Origin: an uncultured Ruminococcus sp.
GTDB lineage: Bacteria > Bacillota > Clostridia > Lachnospirales > Lachnospiraceae
Length of the DNA: 64,000 bases
Direction of reading: 5' to 3'
NCBI GenBank assembly: GCA_900541505.1
Contig: UQKK01000014.1
Span: forward strand, 1 to 64,000
Below are positions 32,735 through 40,557 of the stretch, in pieces (within the stretch, counting starts at the first letter, position 1; every line of letters begins with the position of its first letter). The notes beneath the pieces are model-generated. The model searched no databases and had not been told where the DNA came from. It worked only from the letters and a program-made list of their open reading frames with translations. Made by a program: the position numbers and the translations under genes.

Positions 32735-33165
32735 AATCCTGTGACCTCCTCCAGTTCTTCCGTAAAATAACGGATTGGTGTGTTCCTCTTTTCAGCCTTT
32801 GCAATCTCCGCCGCCATGCCTTTGGAAATCTCCCCGCCGAACACCCACAGTTCGTTACATTTGCCAAGCAGCACCAGGTTCATAAACATGGCAAGCTCCC
32901 GTTCCGCCGGATTACCGTCATCCATAAACTGCGGGAACAAAAGATGCGGCGCAAGAGGGATGGCGTTCTGCTTTAAAGCAAATCGGCTGTACACCCTCGC
33001 CATGTCCACATTGCATTCCACGTCCCCGGCATAGGGGGAGCATATATATACAAGCGGTTTGAAGGCCGTCTTTTTCGCCGCTTTTTCTTCTTTTTCTATT
33101 TTCGTGAGGGCCTCATAGGTTGTTGGGTCCTGATAGCCCTCTTTGTTGTATCTGCTGATTCCCAT
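32731..33165 (-). CDS. DUF4406/deoxyribosyltransferase-like protein
   Basis: A 144-residue protein. After a charged N-terminus, VYICSPYAGDVECNVDMARVY, IPLAPHLLFPQFMDDG and CNELWVFGGEISKGM match the nucleoside 2-deoxyribosyltransferase-like fold found in phage proteins of the DUF4406/DUF7768 group. Possible role in nucleotide metabolism or base salvage; the catalytic Glu is not certain here. RBS GGAGGAGTG. Confidence 0.75.
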   Translation of the reverse strand: MGISRYNKEGYQDPTTYEALTKIEKEEKAAKKTAFKPLVYICSPYAGDVECNVDMARVYSRFALKQNAIPLAPHLLFPQFMDDGNPAERELAMFMNLVLLGKCNELWVFGGEISKGMAAEIAKAEKRNTPIRYFTEELEEVTGL

Positions 33166-33177
33166 TCATCACTCCTC

Positions 33178-35118
33178 CTAATCCTTTTGATAAAACATAC
33201 ATTCATAGCCATCTGCCCGAAGCCTAAGCCCCTTTGCCCAGGGCGGCGTCCTGCCCATCTGTTCACAGACTGCGGCCAGGGACATCCGCTTATCTGCCTC
33301 AATGATGATTTCATCATGCACATGGGCCACAATCGCACAGTTTTTCAGTGTCTTCATGGCATAGCAGAGAATGTCCCTGGCAATCCCCTGAACAATGTTC
33401 TCCACAAACTTCGGGCCATAGCTTTCCAGACGTTCCCATTTCTTTGTGCCGCCCACACCCATATAGGTCACGGACTCCCCGCCAAAAAGGCTCTCCCCGA
33501 TCCGTGGCTTCACATAAGCCAGCCGTCTGCCGGAGGGCAGCGTGATGAACAGCATCCCGCTTTGGTATTGGAACCGGATGCCATGCGTTTCTGTCGGTAC
33601 CCTCAGCTTCACGCATTCCTTTACCGCATCGTCCACCTCCCACCACAGTGCTGTGATGTTCGGGTTAGAATCCCTCCAGGCCATGACAAGGGGCTGCAGT
33701 TCCTCCTCGGAAAGCCCCATCTCTAAAGCTCCCATTGCTTTTAATGCGCCAGCAGCGCCGCCATAGCCGAGCGCCAGCTCTGCGATCTTGCCTTTCTGCC
33801 GCAGATGCCCGTTGATGCCATGCTTTTCCACCGGAACGCCAAACATCTGGCTTGCCGATGCACAGTAAATGTCACCGCCGTCCTGAAAGACCTTGAGCCG
33901 CCACCGCTCCCCGGCGAGCCACGCAATGACCCGCGCCTCGATTGCGGAGAAGTCAGCCACAATAAACTTCCTGCCATCCTGCGGCACAAAGGCCGTGCGG
34001 ATCAGCTGTGACAGGGTATCCGGAATATCCTCATACAGCAGGGAAAGCGCCTCATAATCTCCGTTTTTTACCAGGGCGCGGGCTTCGACCAGATCCGGCA
34101 TATGGTTCTGCGGCAGATTTTGCAGCTGGATCAGCCGCCCGGAAAAACGCCCCGTGCGATTGGCTCCATAAAATTGAAACATTCCGCGCGCCCTGCCATC
34201 GCTGCCAACCACATTCTCCATTGCCGTGTATTTCCGGATGCTGCTTTTGGAAAGCTGCTGCCGCAGCTCCAATACGGTTTTTAACGGCTCCGGTGCAGTC
34301 TTTAAAAGTTCTGCGACTACTTTCTTTCCGAGTGTGTCTGTTTCCATCCCATTCTCTGCCATCCACTGTTTCATCTGCTGTACCGAGTTTGGATTTTCCA
34401 GATTGGTCAGTTCCTGCATAGCTTCTGACAATCCCTCTTTTGACTTCTCGTCCATTGCAATCGCCTGCTTGACAAACACCATATCCACACCGATGCCCCT
34501 GTCGTTGATCTCCTGGTCAAGCAGGTATTCCTCCCACACCATTTCCGGCACAGGGAATTTGGAGAGCTTTTGCTGTATCTGCATCTCCGTTTCCACGTCC
34601 CGCAGGTTATAGGCTTTGAACCGGTCCCACTTCTCCCGGTCATGCTCCGGCAGGTTCCGTGTCCTTCCACCGTTCACTTTGGTCGGCTTGCAGGGAACAC
34701 AAAAATAACGGATCAGGTCTTTCCCCTCCGTCAGTTTCTGCTTTTCCAAACCCAAGGCAGCGCCCACGTTCTCAAGGGAAAGGGGCAGGCCAAGATATGC
34801 GGACCAGATCATGGAGCAGTGCCATGCCAGCGGATCAAGATACTCTCCTGTGGGCAGGCCCAGAAACCGTGACAGACATACCCGCTCAAATTGTGCGTTG
34901 AACGCCCATTTCATGACGGAATCATCAATCAGGGCCTCCTTGATTTCCGCAGGGATTTCATCTCCGCAGGCAAGGTCAACGACCCGCACCTCTCCGCCAT
35001 CCACGGCATACCCAAACAGCAGGATTTCAAATTCCGTGGCGGACGCATATTTATACACACCGCATTTGGATAAATCCATATCCGAGTACGTTTCAATATC
35101 AATACTAATAAATTGCAT
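33178..35118 (-). CDS. Phage DNA polymerase, family A
   Basis: About 646 residues from ATG 35118 (a GTG three codons earlier abuts the SD). 3'-5' exonuclease: FISIDIETYSDMDL, KWAFNAQFERVC, KAYNLRDVETEM. Polymerase: motif A IVADFSAIEARVIAWL, motif B RQKGKIAELALGYGGAAG, motif C CAIVAHVHDEIIIEAD. All catalytic acids are present, so it is likely an active proofreading replicative polymerase. Two hairpins precede its RBS. Confidence 0.95.
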   Translation of the reverse strand: MQFISIDIETYSDMDLSKCGVYKYASATEFEILLFGYAVDGGEVRVVDLACGDEIPAEIKEALIDDSVMKWAFNAQFERVCLSRFLGLPTGEYLDPLAWHCSMIWSAYLGLPLSLENVGAALGLEKQKLTEGKDLIRYFCVPCKPTKVNGGRTRNLPEHDREKWDRFKAYNLRDVETEMQIQQKLSKFPVPEMVWEEYLLDQEINDRGIGVDMVFVKQAIAMDEKSKEGLSEAMQELTNLENPNSVQQMKQWMAENGMETDTLGKKVVAELLKTAPEPLKTVLELRQQLSKSSIRKYTAMENVVGSDGRARGMFQFYGANRTGRFSGRLIQLQNLPQNHMPDLVEARALVKNGDYEALSLLYEDIPDTLSQLIRTAFVPQDGRKFIVADFSAIEARVIAWLAGERWRLKVFQDGGDIYCASASQMFGVPVEKHGINGHLRQKGKIAELALGYGGAAGALKAMGALEMGLSEEELQPLVMAWRDSNPNITALWWEVDDAVKECVKLRVPTETHGIRFQYQSGMLFITLPSGRRLAYVKPRIGESLFGGESVTYMGVGGTKKWERLESYGPKFVENIVQGIARDILCYAMKTLKNCAIVAHVHDEIIIEADKRMSLAAVCEQMGRTPPWAKGLRLRADGYECMFYQKD

Positions 35119-35136
35119 TTCTTTCACCGTCCTTTC

Positions 35137-35186
35137 GCCGCTGTATAAGCGGCAGGGATATACTCAAATCCGAGCATATCCCTGCC
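35137..35186 (-). promoter_or_regulatory. Nested stem-loops in the leader of the DNA polymerase gene
   Basis: GCCGCT-GTATA-AGCGGC (35137-35153) and GGCAGGGATATACTC / GAGCATATCCCTGCC (35151-35186, 14 of 15 paired) share three bases, so only one can form fully. No T-tract follows. The position between the DUF2815 stop and the polymerase RBS suggests translational or stability control. Confidence 0.55.
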
Positions 35187-35206
35187 ACTCTCTGCGGTTT
35201 ACTGTA

Positions 35207-35774
35207 TCAGGACAGGAAGTCCTCGTCCTCATCTTCAAAATCGTCCTCTGCGCGGGTCTTTCCGCCAAGCGGTTCTCCGTCACGGATTTTCTGCAGGTTG
35301 TTCAGTCCGCAGGCGATTCCCTTATTGCCGTTGGAGTTGAAGGCATAAAAGTTGATGCTTGCCCTTCCATACACACCCACCACTGTAAACCTCGCTGCGG
35401 TCGATGATCTCCTGTCTGTCCGCGTCCACGATGCCGGGAGCGGTCGCACTGTTGGCATTGACGAAATATGCATCCGCATAGGCCGGATCATCCGGGCGCT
35501 CCGTATCGTCGTCACGCAGTGGTGTTTTCAGCACGGAAAGGGGCGGGACGCTTTTACCGTTACCCTTTAACTTTGCCTCGCCTTCCCGGTAAGCCGCCTC
35601 AATGGCCGCCTTGATCTTTGCGACAGTCTTTTGATCCGACTTGGGGATAATGAGAGATACCGAAAATTTCGGCGTACCTCCATTGATGCTCTTTGGTTCC
35701 CACACATTGGCATAAGACCAACGGGTATCGGGGCCGGTAATGACCTTCATAGGGTTGTTGACTGTATTTGACAT
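35207..35774 (-). pseudogene. DUF2815 single-strand DNA-binding-like protein, frameshifted
   Basis: Start MSNTVNNPMKVITGPDTRWS at 35774 has perfect RBS AGGAGGAA. The frame follows the DUF2815 pattern (phage gp2.5-like single-strand binding protein) through DRQEIIDRSEVYSG, then shifts. The matching C-terminus YGRASINFYAFNSNGNKG and acidic tail EDDFEDEDEDFLS continue in another frame. Removing one G from the GGTGGG run near 35372-35383 gives an intact protein of about 188 residues. Either the gene is inactivated or the base is an error. Loss would probably harm replication. Confidence 0.8.
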
Positions 35775-35787
35775 GATTTGTTTCCTC

Positions 35788-36930
35788 CTAATTTTCACTG
35801 AAATCGTTTTTTGCCGATTCGACCGGTGTTTTTATCTTCATTGCCTGGCGCTTATCGCTCTCCGGTACAAGGGCCGGTTTGCCCTGTGGTTTTTCCACCA
35901 GGGAACCAAGCAGCTCATCAAACTTCTTTCTGCCAAGGACGGTGGTCATGGCCGTGATGCCTAGCAGCTTCTGTTCATACGGATTGAAGCCTGCCTTGGT
36001 AACCTTTTCTGCCACGGCTTCCTCGTTGGTGTACCTGCGGTTGGAGCGTCCCTCCACCACCTTGAACCCGTCATACTCGGTTCCATTAAGTGCCTGCTGC
36101 AGGGCATATTCTTTAACATCCGCCGCCCAGGCCGCCAACTCATCTGCCTTTGCCAGGATGGCTGCGATTTCCTCATCCTCCAGCGTATCCGGCATGGCAA
36201 AATCATACCGGGCAAGCTCCAGGTTGTATTCCGCACGTTTCCGGCAGGCTGCCTTTGCCTTGCAGAACCGGCACCAGTCACCACAGGCAAACTCGCCCCC
36301 GCCTTCATAGGCCAGCTTTGCTTTTGCCATCAGGTCATTGTGCGCCCACTGGAGCAGATCCTCCTTTTCCATGACGCAGACGCTGACATTGTCCCTGCGC
36401 GGCTGGAAGATAGCCATGCGAACCGTGTCAATGTCATAGATTCCGTCAAACAGCTCCAGCGCGCCCAAGGCATACAGCATCATCTGCGGATTTTCTGAAG
36501 CGGAAACCTCCACTCCCTTGCCGTGCTTGTAATCCACAATGTAGAGGGTGCCGTCTGCGATAATGACGCAGTCCCCGGTGCCAAAGCCCTCCGCCACAAA
36601 GCGGGAGAAGTCCAGCTGCTGTTCGATCAGCACCACGGAATCGGCACAGGTCTTTTTTGCCTCTGCCAGAAGTTCCGTCACATACGCTGCATAATCGCAG
36701 GCGCACTGCTCCATTTCCTCACTGTAAAAGGAGAGGCTTTCTGTGGGGTCTGTGGTTTCCATGCCGAGTGCCAGCTTCAGCTTGTGTTCGCACAGGCTGT
36801 GTGCATCCGTGCCTTCCTGGGCATACTCGCTGCCCTTGTCCTCATAGCTCTCACAGAGCCTTGCGGACGGCGGGCAGTTCAGCCAGCGGTGGCTGGAGGA
36901 TGCGGACAATAATGCGTGCTTGCCCATCAC
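35788..36930 (-). CDS. DUF2800 protein, Cas4/RecB-like nuclease
   Basis: A 380-residue protein. N-terminal HALLSASSSHRWLNCPPSAR, then FGTGDCVIIADG and LYIVDYKHGKGVEV (D and D-x-K of the RecB/Cas4 fold), and the C-terminal iron-sulfur cysteines CGDWCRFCKAKAACRKR with the distant first Cys. Typical of phage early operons next to DUF2815 and DNA polymerase. Likely a recombination exonuclease; that role is inferred from fold and context. Confidence 0.88.
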   Translation of the reverse strand: MMGKHALLSASSSHRWLNCPPSARLCESYEDKGSEYAQEGTDAHSLCEHKLKLALGMETTDPTESLSFYSEEMEQCACDYAAYVTELLAEAKKTCADSVVLIEQQLDFSRFVAEGFGTGDCVIIADGTLYIVDYKHGKGVEVSASENPQMMLYALGALELFDGIYDIDTVRMAIFQPRRDNVSVCVMEKEDLLQWAHNDLMAKAKLAYEGGGEFACGDWCRFCKAKAACRKRAEYNLELARYDFAMPDTLEDEEIAAILAKADELAAWAADVKEYALQQALNGTEYDGFKVVEGRSNRRYTNEEAVAEKVTKAGFNPYEQKLLGITAMTTVLGRKKFDELLGSLVEKPQGKPALVPESDKRQAMKIKTPVESAKNDFSEN

Positions 36931-37271
36931 AGCACCTCCGCTTCTGCAAGCAGGGCAGGGTACTCTGCCGGGTCGATTTCCGACAGTTTATCCGCGCCGT
37001 GCTTCACGAGCAGCTCCTTTACCGCCGCCGTGTGTCCGCTCCTGGACTTCTCTGCCAGGACTGCCCGGACATCCTCAAGGGCCAGCGGTTTTTCCTGCGG
37101 CTCCTCTTTTGTCGGTTCCTGCTTTGCTGCTTTGCTTTTTCCTGCTTTCTTTGCGGGCTTCTGTTCTGCCTCCGGTTTATTTTCCGTCATGGCATCTGCA
37201 ACGGCCTGCAGGCTGTCCGCCAGGGAACGGATGTCCTGGATCACATCTAGTAAAAGTTTAATCCTACTCAT
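36927..37271 (-). CDS. Small phage early protein with HeH-like C-terminus
   Basis: A 114-residue protein. N-terminal coiled helix (LLLDVIQDIRSLADSLQAVA), then a Lys/Glu/Pro-rich linker (30-70) and a C-terminal helical domain ALEDVRAVLAEKSRSG, KELLVKHGADKLSEIDPAEY. Common upstream of DUF2800 in clostridial phages. The C-terminal unit looks like a small helix-extended-loop-helix nucleic acid binder, inferred only from pattern. Confidence 0.7.
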   Translation of the reverse strand: MSRIKLLLDVIQDIRSLADSLQAVADAMTENKPEAEQKPAKKAGKSKAAKQEPTKEEPQEKPLALEDVRAVLAEKSRSGHTAAVKELLVKHGADKLSEIDPAEYPALLAEAEVL

Positions 37272-37464
37272 GCACAGTTCCTCCTTCCGCCACTTCCTTA
37301 ATGGATAGTTCCTCCACGGAACTGCCCGGAACGATGACCGTCAGCTTCTGTTTATCTCCAAGAAGGAAACGCAGAAAACGCTCCCTCACGGAAATACTGC
37401 GACAGCTGACCACGCCGCCATTGACAGGCTTTTTGGAAACACTGATCTGTAATGTGTGCTTCAC
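37264..37464 (-). CDS. Small conserved phage early protein
   Basis: About 66 residues with GTG start at 37464, chosen for its perfect GGAGGTGA. KHTLQISVSKKPVNGGVVSC, then RFLRFLLGDKQKLTVIVPG and SVEELSIKEVAEGG. Found at the front of early operons of related phages. Beta-rich; function unknown. It overlaps the next gene's start. Confidence 0.65.
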   Translation of the reverse strand: MKHTLQISVSKKPVNGGVVSCRSISVRERFLRFLLGDKQKLTVIVPGSSVEELSIKEVAEGGTVHE

Positions 37465-37542
37465 CTTATCACCTCCGTTTTCTAAAGGACGCCTATCGTC
37501 CTTCACCATACGGAGATTTGGCCACCTGTTTGGGGACCCGGA

Positions 37543-37929
37543 TCAGAAATGTTTTAGAAAATATTTTTTCGCCGCCTCAATGGACTTCTTGACCGCCTTA
37601 TGGTCCACCCCTTCCATGCGGGCGATTTCACGCAGCGATTTTCCCTCCGCATACAGCAGAAGCCTTCTTTTCTGAATCTCTGGCAGCTCCGCTAAAATGT
37701 CCGCAACGTGTCTGTCGGCGGTTTTCTGCTCCAGCAGCTTTTCCGGGGTCTTTTCATCGGCATAATCCATCCCCTCAAAAGCCGCCGCATCCATCGAATA
37801 ACAATGGTACCGTTCCTTCCGGTCAAGGTTGCTTTCCTTCCTTCTGGAATCCAGGATGATGTTCCCGATTTCCTCTTCCACCTCAACCTCTGAGGTTTCT
37901 CCATTTGCGAATGTGTAATTGATTTTCAT
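37543..37929 (-). CDS. Sigma-70 region-4-like regulator
   Basis: About 128 residues, start MKINYTFANGETSEVEVEEE at 37929, RBS AAAGGAG. Middle DRKERYHCYSMDAAAFEG, then a region-4 helix-turn-helix LPEIQKRRLLLYAEG, SLREIARMEGVDHKAVKKSI. Such sigma-like proteins are widespread in clostridial phages and ICEs and probably switch on the early genes; region 2 is lacking, so it may act as a DNA-binding activator. Confidence 0.75.
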   Translation of the reverse strand: MKINYTFANGETSEVEVEEEIGNIILDSRRKESNLDRKERYHCYSMDAAAFEGMDYADEKTPEKLLEQKTADRHVADILAELPEIQKRRLLLYAEGKSLREIARMEGVDHKAVKKSIEAAKKYFLKHF

Positions 37930-37981
37930 TTTGCCGTTCTCCTTTCGGAGCCCGGCAGGCGGCACTGATACCGCCGTAACC

Positions 37982-38026
37982 AAAAAAAGCCTGACAAGCA
38001 GCACAAAAAGTGCCGCCTGCCAGGCT
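37982..38026 (-). terminator. Strong terminator upstream of the phage early operon
   Basis: Minus-strand AGCCTGGCAGGCGGCAC / GTGCTGCTTGTCAGGCT long stem followed by TTTTTTTG. It stops transcription from the 38-40 kb block before the sigma-like gene, which must have its own promoter or start within it. Confidence 0.8.
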
Positions 38027-38080
38027 CAATGTCATATCCACTTCTCTATGGAAGTGGCGTATTAGAGGGTTGACTGCTTT

Positions 38081-38203
38081 TTACAGAATGAAATCTTCCC
38101 TCCGTGCATCATGCTCAAACAAACGCCTCACCGTTTTCCCGGCTTCGCTGTACGTTTCCCATCCCCATATACATTCCTTATGGGAACTGCCGTATTTCCG
38201 CAG
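38081..38203 (-). other. Possible 40-residue ORF or gene remnant
   Basis: Minus frame from CTG 38203 to TAA 38081 reads KYGSSHKECIWGW...YSEAGKTVRRLFEHDARRED. Codon use looks coding, but there is no ATG/GTG/TTG start; a GGAG lies 13 bases upstream. It may be a conserved small gene with a rare CTG start, or the tail of a lost gene. The surrounding 250-base gap also contains a GCTCCGGG/CCCGGAGC hairpin (38215-38237). Confidence 0.25.
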
Positions 38204-38248
38204 CTATCCGGTAAGCTCCGGGACTGTTGCCCGGAGCATTCGGTGTTT

Positions 38249-38452
38249 CTATTCAGTTTTTATTACCCCGATCTCTGCGCCGCAGTGCCTGCACTTTATC
38301 ATAAAATCAGGATACCGGTCCATCGACGAGGTAATGAACTGCGCCTTCGTACCTTCTACAGCGTCCATGATCCGGCACCCGCACTGCGGACACCGGACCG
38401 GACGCATCTTTGCTTTTATCTCATCTGCCGTTTCCTCCTTTTTTCTGCGCAT
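38249..38452 (-). CDS. Small zinc-ribbon protein (Com-like)
   Basis: A 67-residue basic protein. VRCPQCGCRIMDA and IKCRHCGAEIGV give two CxxC pairs 31 residues apart, like Mu Com-type zinc-binding regulators of phage translation. RBS AAGGGGCG. It lies downstream of the DUF3825 gene and is terminated by the hairpins at 38.2 and 38.0 kb. Confidence 0.7.
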   Translation of the reverse strand: MRRKKEETADEIKAKMRPVRCPQCGCRIMDAVEGTKAQFITSSMDRYPDFMIKCRHCGAEIGVIKTE

Positions 38453-38525
38453 CCTTATTTACGCCCCTTCCTGTTTCTGCCGCTGTCCGGCACGGGGAGA
38501 GCATAAGGACCTGCTATGCGTTTTT

Positions 38526-39338
38526 TTATCTGACAAGCTCCGAAAGCCACGCCGCCGTCGGCCTTGCCAACAGGCGCGCGTTCAGATAGGCCATCTCCAA
38601 CGTCAGACAGGTGTTACCCAGGTAATACCCGTCCATGATGGTAAGGGTCATAGCAAGGTCAGGCTTCTCCATGTCTGTCAGACAGACCGGCAGGAGATAC
38701 TGTACCCGGCCCTGGTAGCCCTGCGGCACCACAATCCCCGGCTCCACCACCGCTTTCCGCCGCGCCAGTTCGACTGCCGTTTCCAAAAGCAGGGGCAGGT
38801 TCTGCGCATCAAGGACCGCTTCCGGCAGACGGGATAAGTTCTCCCCGTCCCCAAGGATGTGGTCTACATTTACCCGTATGGGCCATTCCGGGTTATAGTT
38901 GACGCCATACTGCGTCATATCATAGGTGGGCTTTTTCGGAAGCGGGCTGATGTATCTGAGAAAAGGGGAAAGCTCGTCCGAAAATCCCCGGAAGTACCAA
39001 TCCAGCATACTGGCCTGCCGCTTGTTCCGGTCAAAGCAGCCATAAATTGCTTTGTACCTGCGGGTATAAAGTCCAGTGTGAAAGCAGCAATACTCATTCT
39101 CCGCATGGAAATAGTCCGCCGCCCTTGCCGCATTTTGTTCCCCATTGTAATCGATCACTTGCTTTTTAAAGATGGAATGTATGTATCTCTCTAATATGGG
39201 AGTGTCTTGGTTTTTGGTACAGTAGTTTGGGTTCCGAAACCGCCAGGGTTCCGGGATGGCCAGCTCCGCCAGTTCGTCAAGCTGTGCATACCAGCTTGGC
39301 ACGTAGGCGAAGGAAAACAGGTCTGGCAATAGGTTCAT
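38526..39338 (-). CDS. DUF3825 protein
   Basis: About 270 residues, start MNLLPDLFSFAYVPSWYAQL at 39338; GAGGAAG lies just upstream and the ATG overlaps the previous stop (ATGA). Contains EPWRFRNPNYCTKNQDTPIL, CCFHTGLYTRRYKAIYG, and a C-terminal half YQGRVQYLLPVCLTD. This matches DUF3825, found in bacteria near mobile elements. No catalytic residues are assigned. It is co-transcribed with ORF8/ORF7-like genes, which is not a standard phage neighbourhood. Confidence 0.78.
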   Translation of the reverse strand: MNLLPDLFSFAYVPSWYAQLDELAELAIPEPWRFRNPNYCTKNQDTPILERYIHSIFKKQVIDYNGEQNAARAADYFHAENEYCCFHTGLYTRRYKAIYGCFDRNKRQASMLDWYFRGFSDELSPFLRYISPLPKKPTYDMTQYGVNYNPEWPIRVNVDHILGDGENLSRLPEAVLDAQNLPLLLETAVELARRKAVVEPGIVVPQGYQGRVQYLLPVCLTDMEKPDLAMTLTIMDGYYLGNTCLTLEMAYLNARLLARPTAAWLSELVR

Positions 39339-39583
39339 ATCAACTTCCTCCATTTTTGTATTGCGGCGATGAAGTGCATCTGAAGCTGTATTTTCTTGTC
39401 CTCATCGATCTCGTTATAGATACTTCCATCGGCACCTATCCTTTCACGGGTTACAAGAGAATTGTGGTAAGGCTCATAAATCCTCAATACTTGCTCCAAT
39501 GCCTCCGGCTCACCGCTGACTGCTCTTTTGATCAGGTCATAATTCAGTTCATGGATCTCGTCCTCGTTTTTCGTAGAATTCAT
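39335..39583 (-). CDS. HTH protein, Tn916 ORF8-like
   Basis: An 82-residue protein: ELNYDLIKRAVSGEPEALEQ, RIYEPYHNSLVTRERIG, DEDKKIQLQMHFIAAIQKW. This is the small helix-turn-helix family encoded beside a sigma factor (ORF7/ORF8 pair) near the xis-int end of Tn916/Tn1549-type ICEs. It overlaps the sigma gene by about 35 bases. In a standard ICE these genes would lie within 1-3 kb of xis-int; here 37 kb of phage DNA separates them. Confidence 0.75.
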   Translation of the reverse strand: MNSTKNEDEIHELNYDLIKRAVSGEPEALEQVLRIYEPYHNSLVTRERIGADGSIYNEIDEDKKIQLQMHFIAAIQKWRKLI

Positions 39584-39971
39584 AAATTTTGTTGTATGCG
39601 CGCTGTCTCAAGTTGTAGACAGTGCGTGGTGTTACCTCCAGTCTTTTTGCTATTTCCTTATCTGTAAACCCATACCAGAAATCCAAAAGCAGGACGGTAC
39701 TCTGTTTGTCAGATAAAGATTTCAGTGCATCATACAGGGATTCATCATTTACGCTGCAGCACAGCCCGTCCGCATACAGCACAAAATGCTCCGATGGGTG
39801 CCGGTCCCGGCTCCCTATCAGTTCAAGCAGCAATTCCATCGGTTCCTGTGAAATATGCTTGTTCTGGTTCTTTTCTTTCCGCTGCAAATCACGAATGAAG
39901 TTACGGGATACCTTCTTGCTGAAAGCATCGAACATTGCGCAGATACGTTCTTCGTATGAAGGAGATGGCAT
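39549..39971 (-). CDS. Sigma-70 family factor, Tn916 ORF7-like
   Basis: About 140 residues, start MPSPSYEERICAMFDAFSKK at 39971 with RBS GGAAGGAGGG. Region 4: LKSLSDKQSTVLLLDFWYG, FTDKEIAKRLEVTPRTVYNL. The N-terminal KVSRNFIRDLQRKEKNQNKH is the conserved part of ICE ORF7-type factors. Probably regulates ICE excision/transfer genes. First gene of its operon, 200 bases after the DtxR cluster terminator. Confidence 0.8.
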   Translation of the reverse strand: MPSPSYEERICAMFDAFSKKVSRNFIRDLQRKEKNQNKHISQEPMELLLELIGSRDRHPSEHFVLYADGLCCSVNDESLYDALKSLSDKQSTVLLLDFWYGFTDKEIAKRLEVTPRTVYNLRQRAYNKIYEFYEKRGRDP

Positions 39972-40110
39972 ACACTTCCCTCCTTCCATTCAGATTTGAG
40001 CGTGGCTGGTTTTCACCTCCTCGCTATACCAGAACGTTTTTTATGCACCCGAACCGGAAAGTTTTGGGAAAATATTTTATTTTTTTACGACAATTTTCGA
40101 CTTTAAACAG

Positions 40111-40144
40111 AAAAAGGGCCAATCTACACAAAGCAGATTGGCTC
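40111..40144 (-). terminator. Terminator of the first metallophore operon
   Basis: Minus-strand GCCAATCTGC / AGATTGGC stem followed by CCTTTTTC, 28 bases after the DtxR-type gene stop. Confidence 0.8.
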
Positions 40145-40171
40145 CTCTCATTTAGCGAAAGCAAGATAAAA

Positions 40172-40546
40172 CTATCTTGCCTTGGTATCATTTATCGTAT
40201 CTTTTAATTTTTGAAAACTAGCTTCGCTGATAGTATGCTCCATCCGGCAGGCTTCCTTCTCTGCGGTCACCGGGTCAACCCCCGCTGCAATGAGCTGTTC
40301 TTTAAAAAAGCAATGCCGCTCATAAATTTTTGTGGCAGCCTCCCGGCCAATTTCAGTTAAATGCAAAAAACCGTCCTCATCCATTGTCAGGAAGCCGCCT
40401 TCCCGTAAAGCCTTGACCGCATGGCACACGCTGGGCTTTGATACCTCCATGTGCCGTGCAAGGTCAACGGAGCGAACCATACCGGTCTGCTTTTGAAGGA
40501 TCAGCACAGCTTCCAGATAGTCCTCCCCGGACGCATGAAGTTTCAT
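40172..40546 (-). CDS. DtxR/MntR-family metal-dependent repressor
   Basis: About 124 residues, start MKLHASGEDYLEAVLILQKQ at 40546 (RBS AAAGGAGG). Winged helix (VRSVDLARHMEVSKPSVCHA, GFLTMDEDGFLHLTEIG), then the dimer/metal domain. Putative metal ligands match MntR: D and E in GEDYLEA, H in YERHCFF, E/H in EKEACRMEHTIS. It lacks the SH3-like third domain, so it is MntR-sized. Last gene of the first S-T-A-ABC-ABC operon. DtxR-like box palindromes occur in the leaders of both transport operons, so it likely represses both when metal (Fe or Mn) is sufficient. Confidence 0.88.
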   Translation of the reverse strand: MKLHASGEDYLEAVLILQKQTGMVRSVDLARHMEVSKPSVCHAVKALREGGFLTMDEDGFLHLTEIGREAATKIYERHCFFKEQLIAAGVDPVTAEKEACRMEHTISEASFQKLKDTINDTKAR

Positions 40547-40557
40547 TGGTGCCTCCT

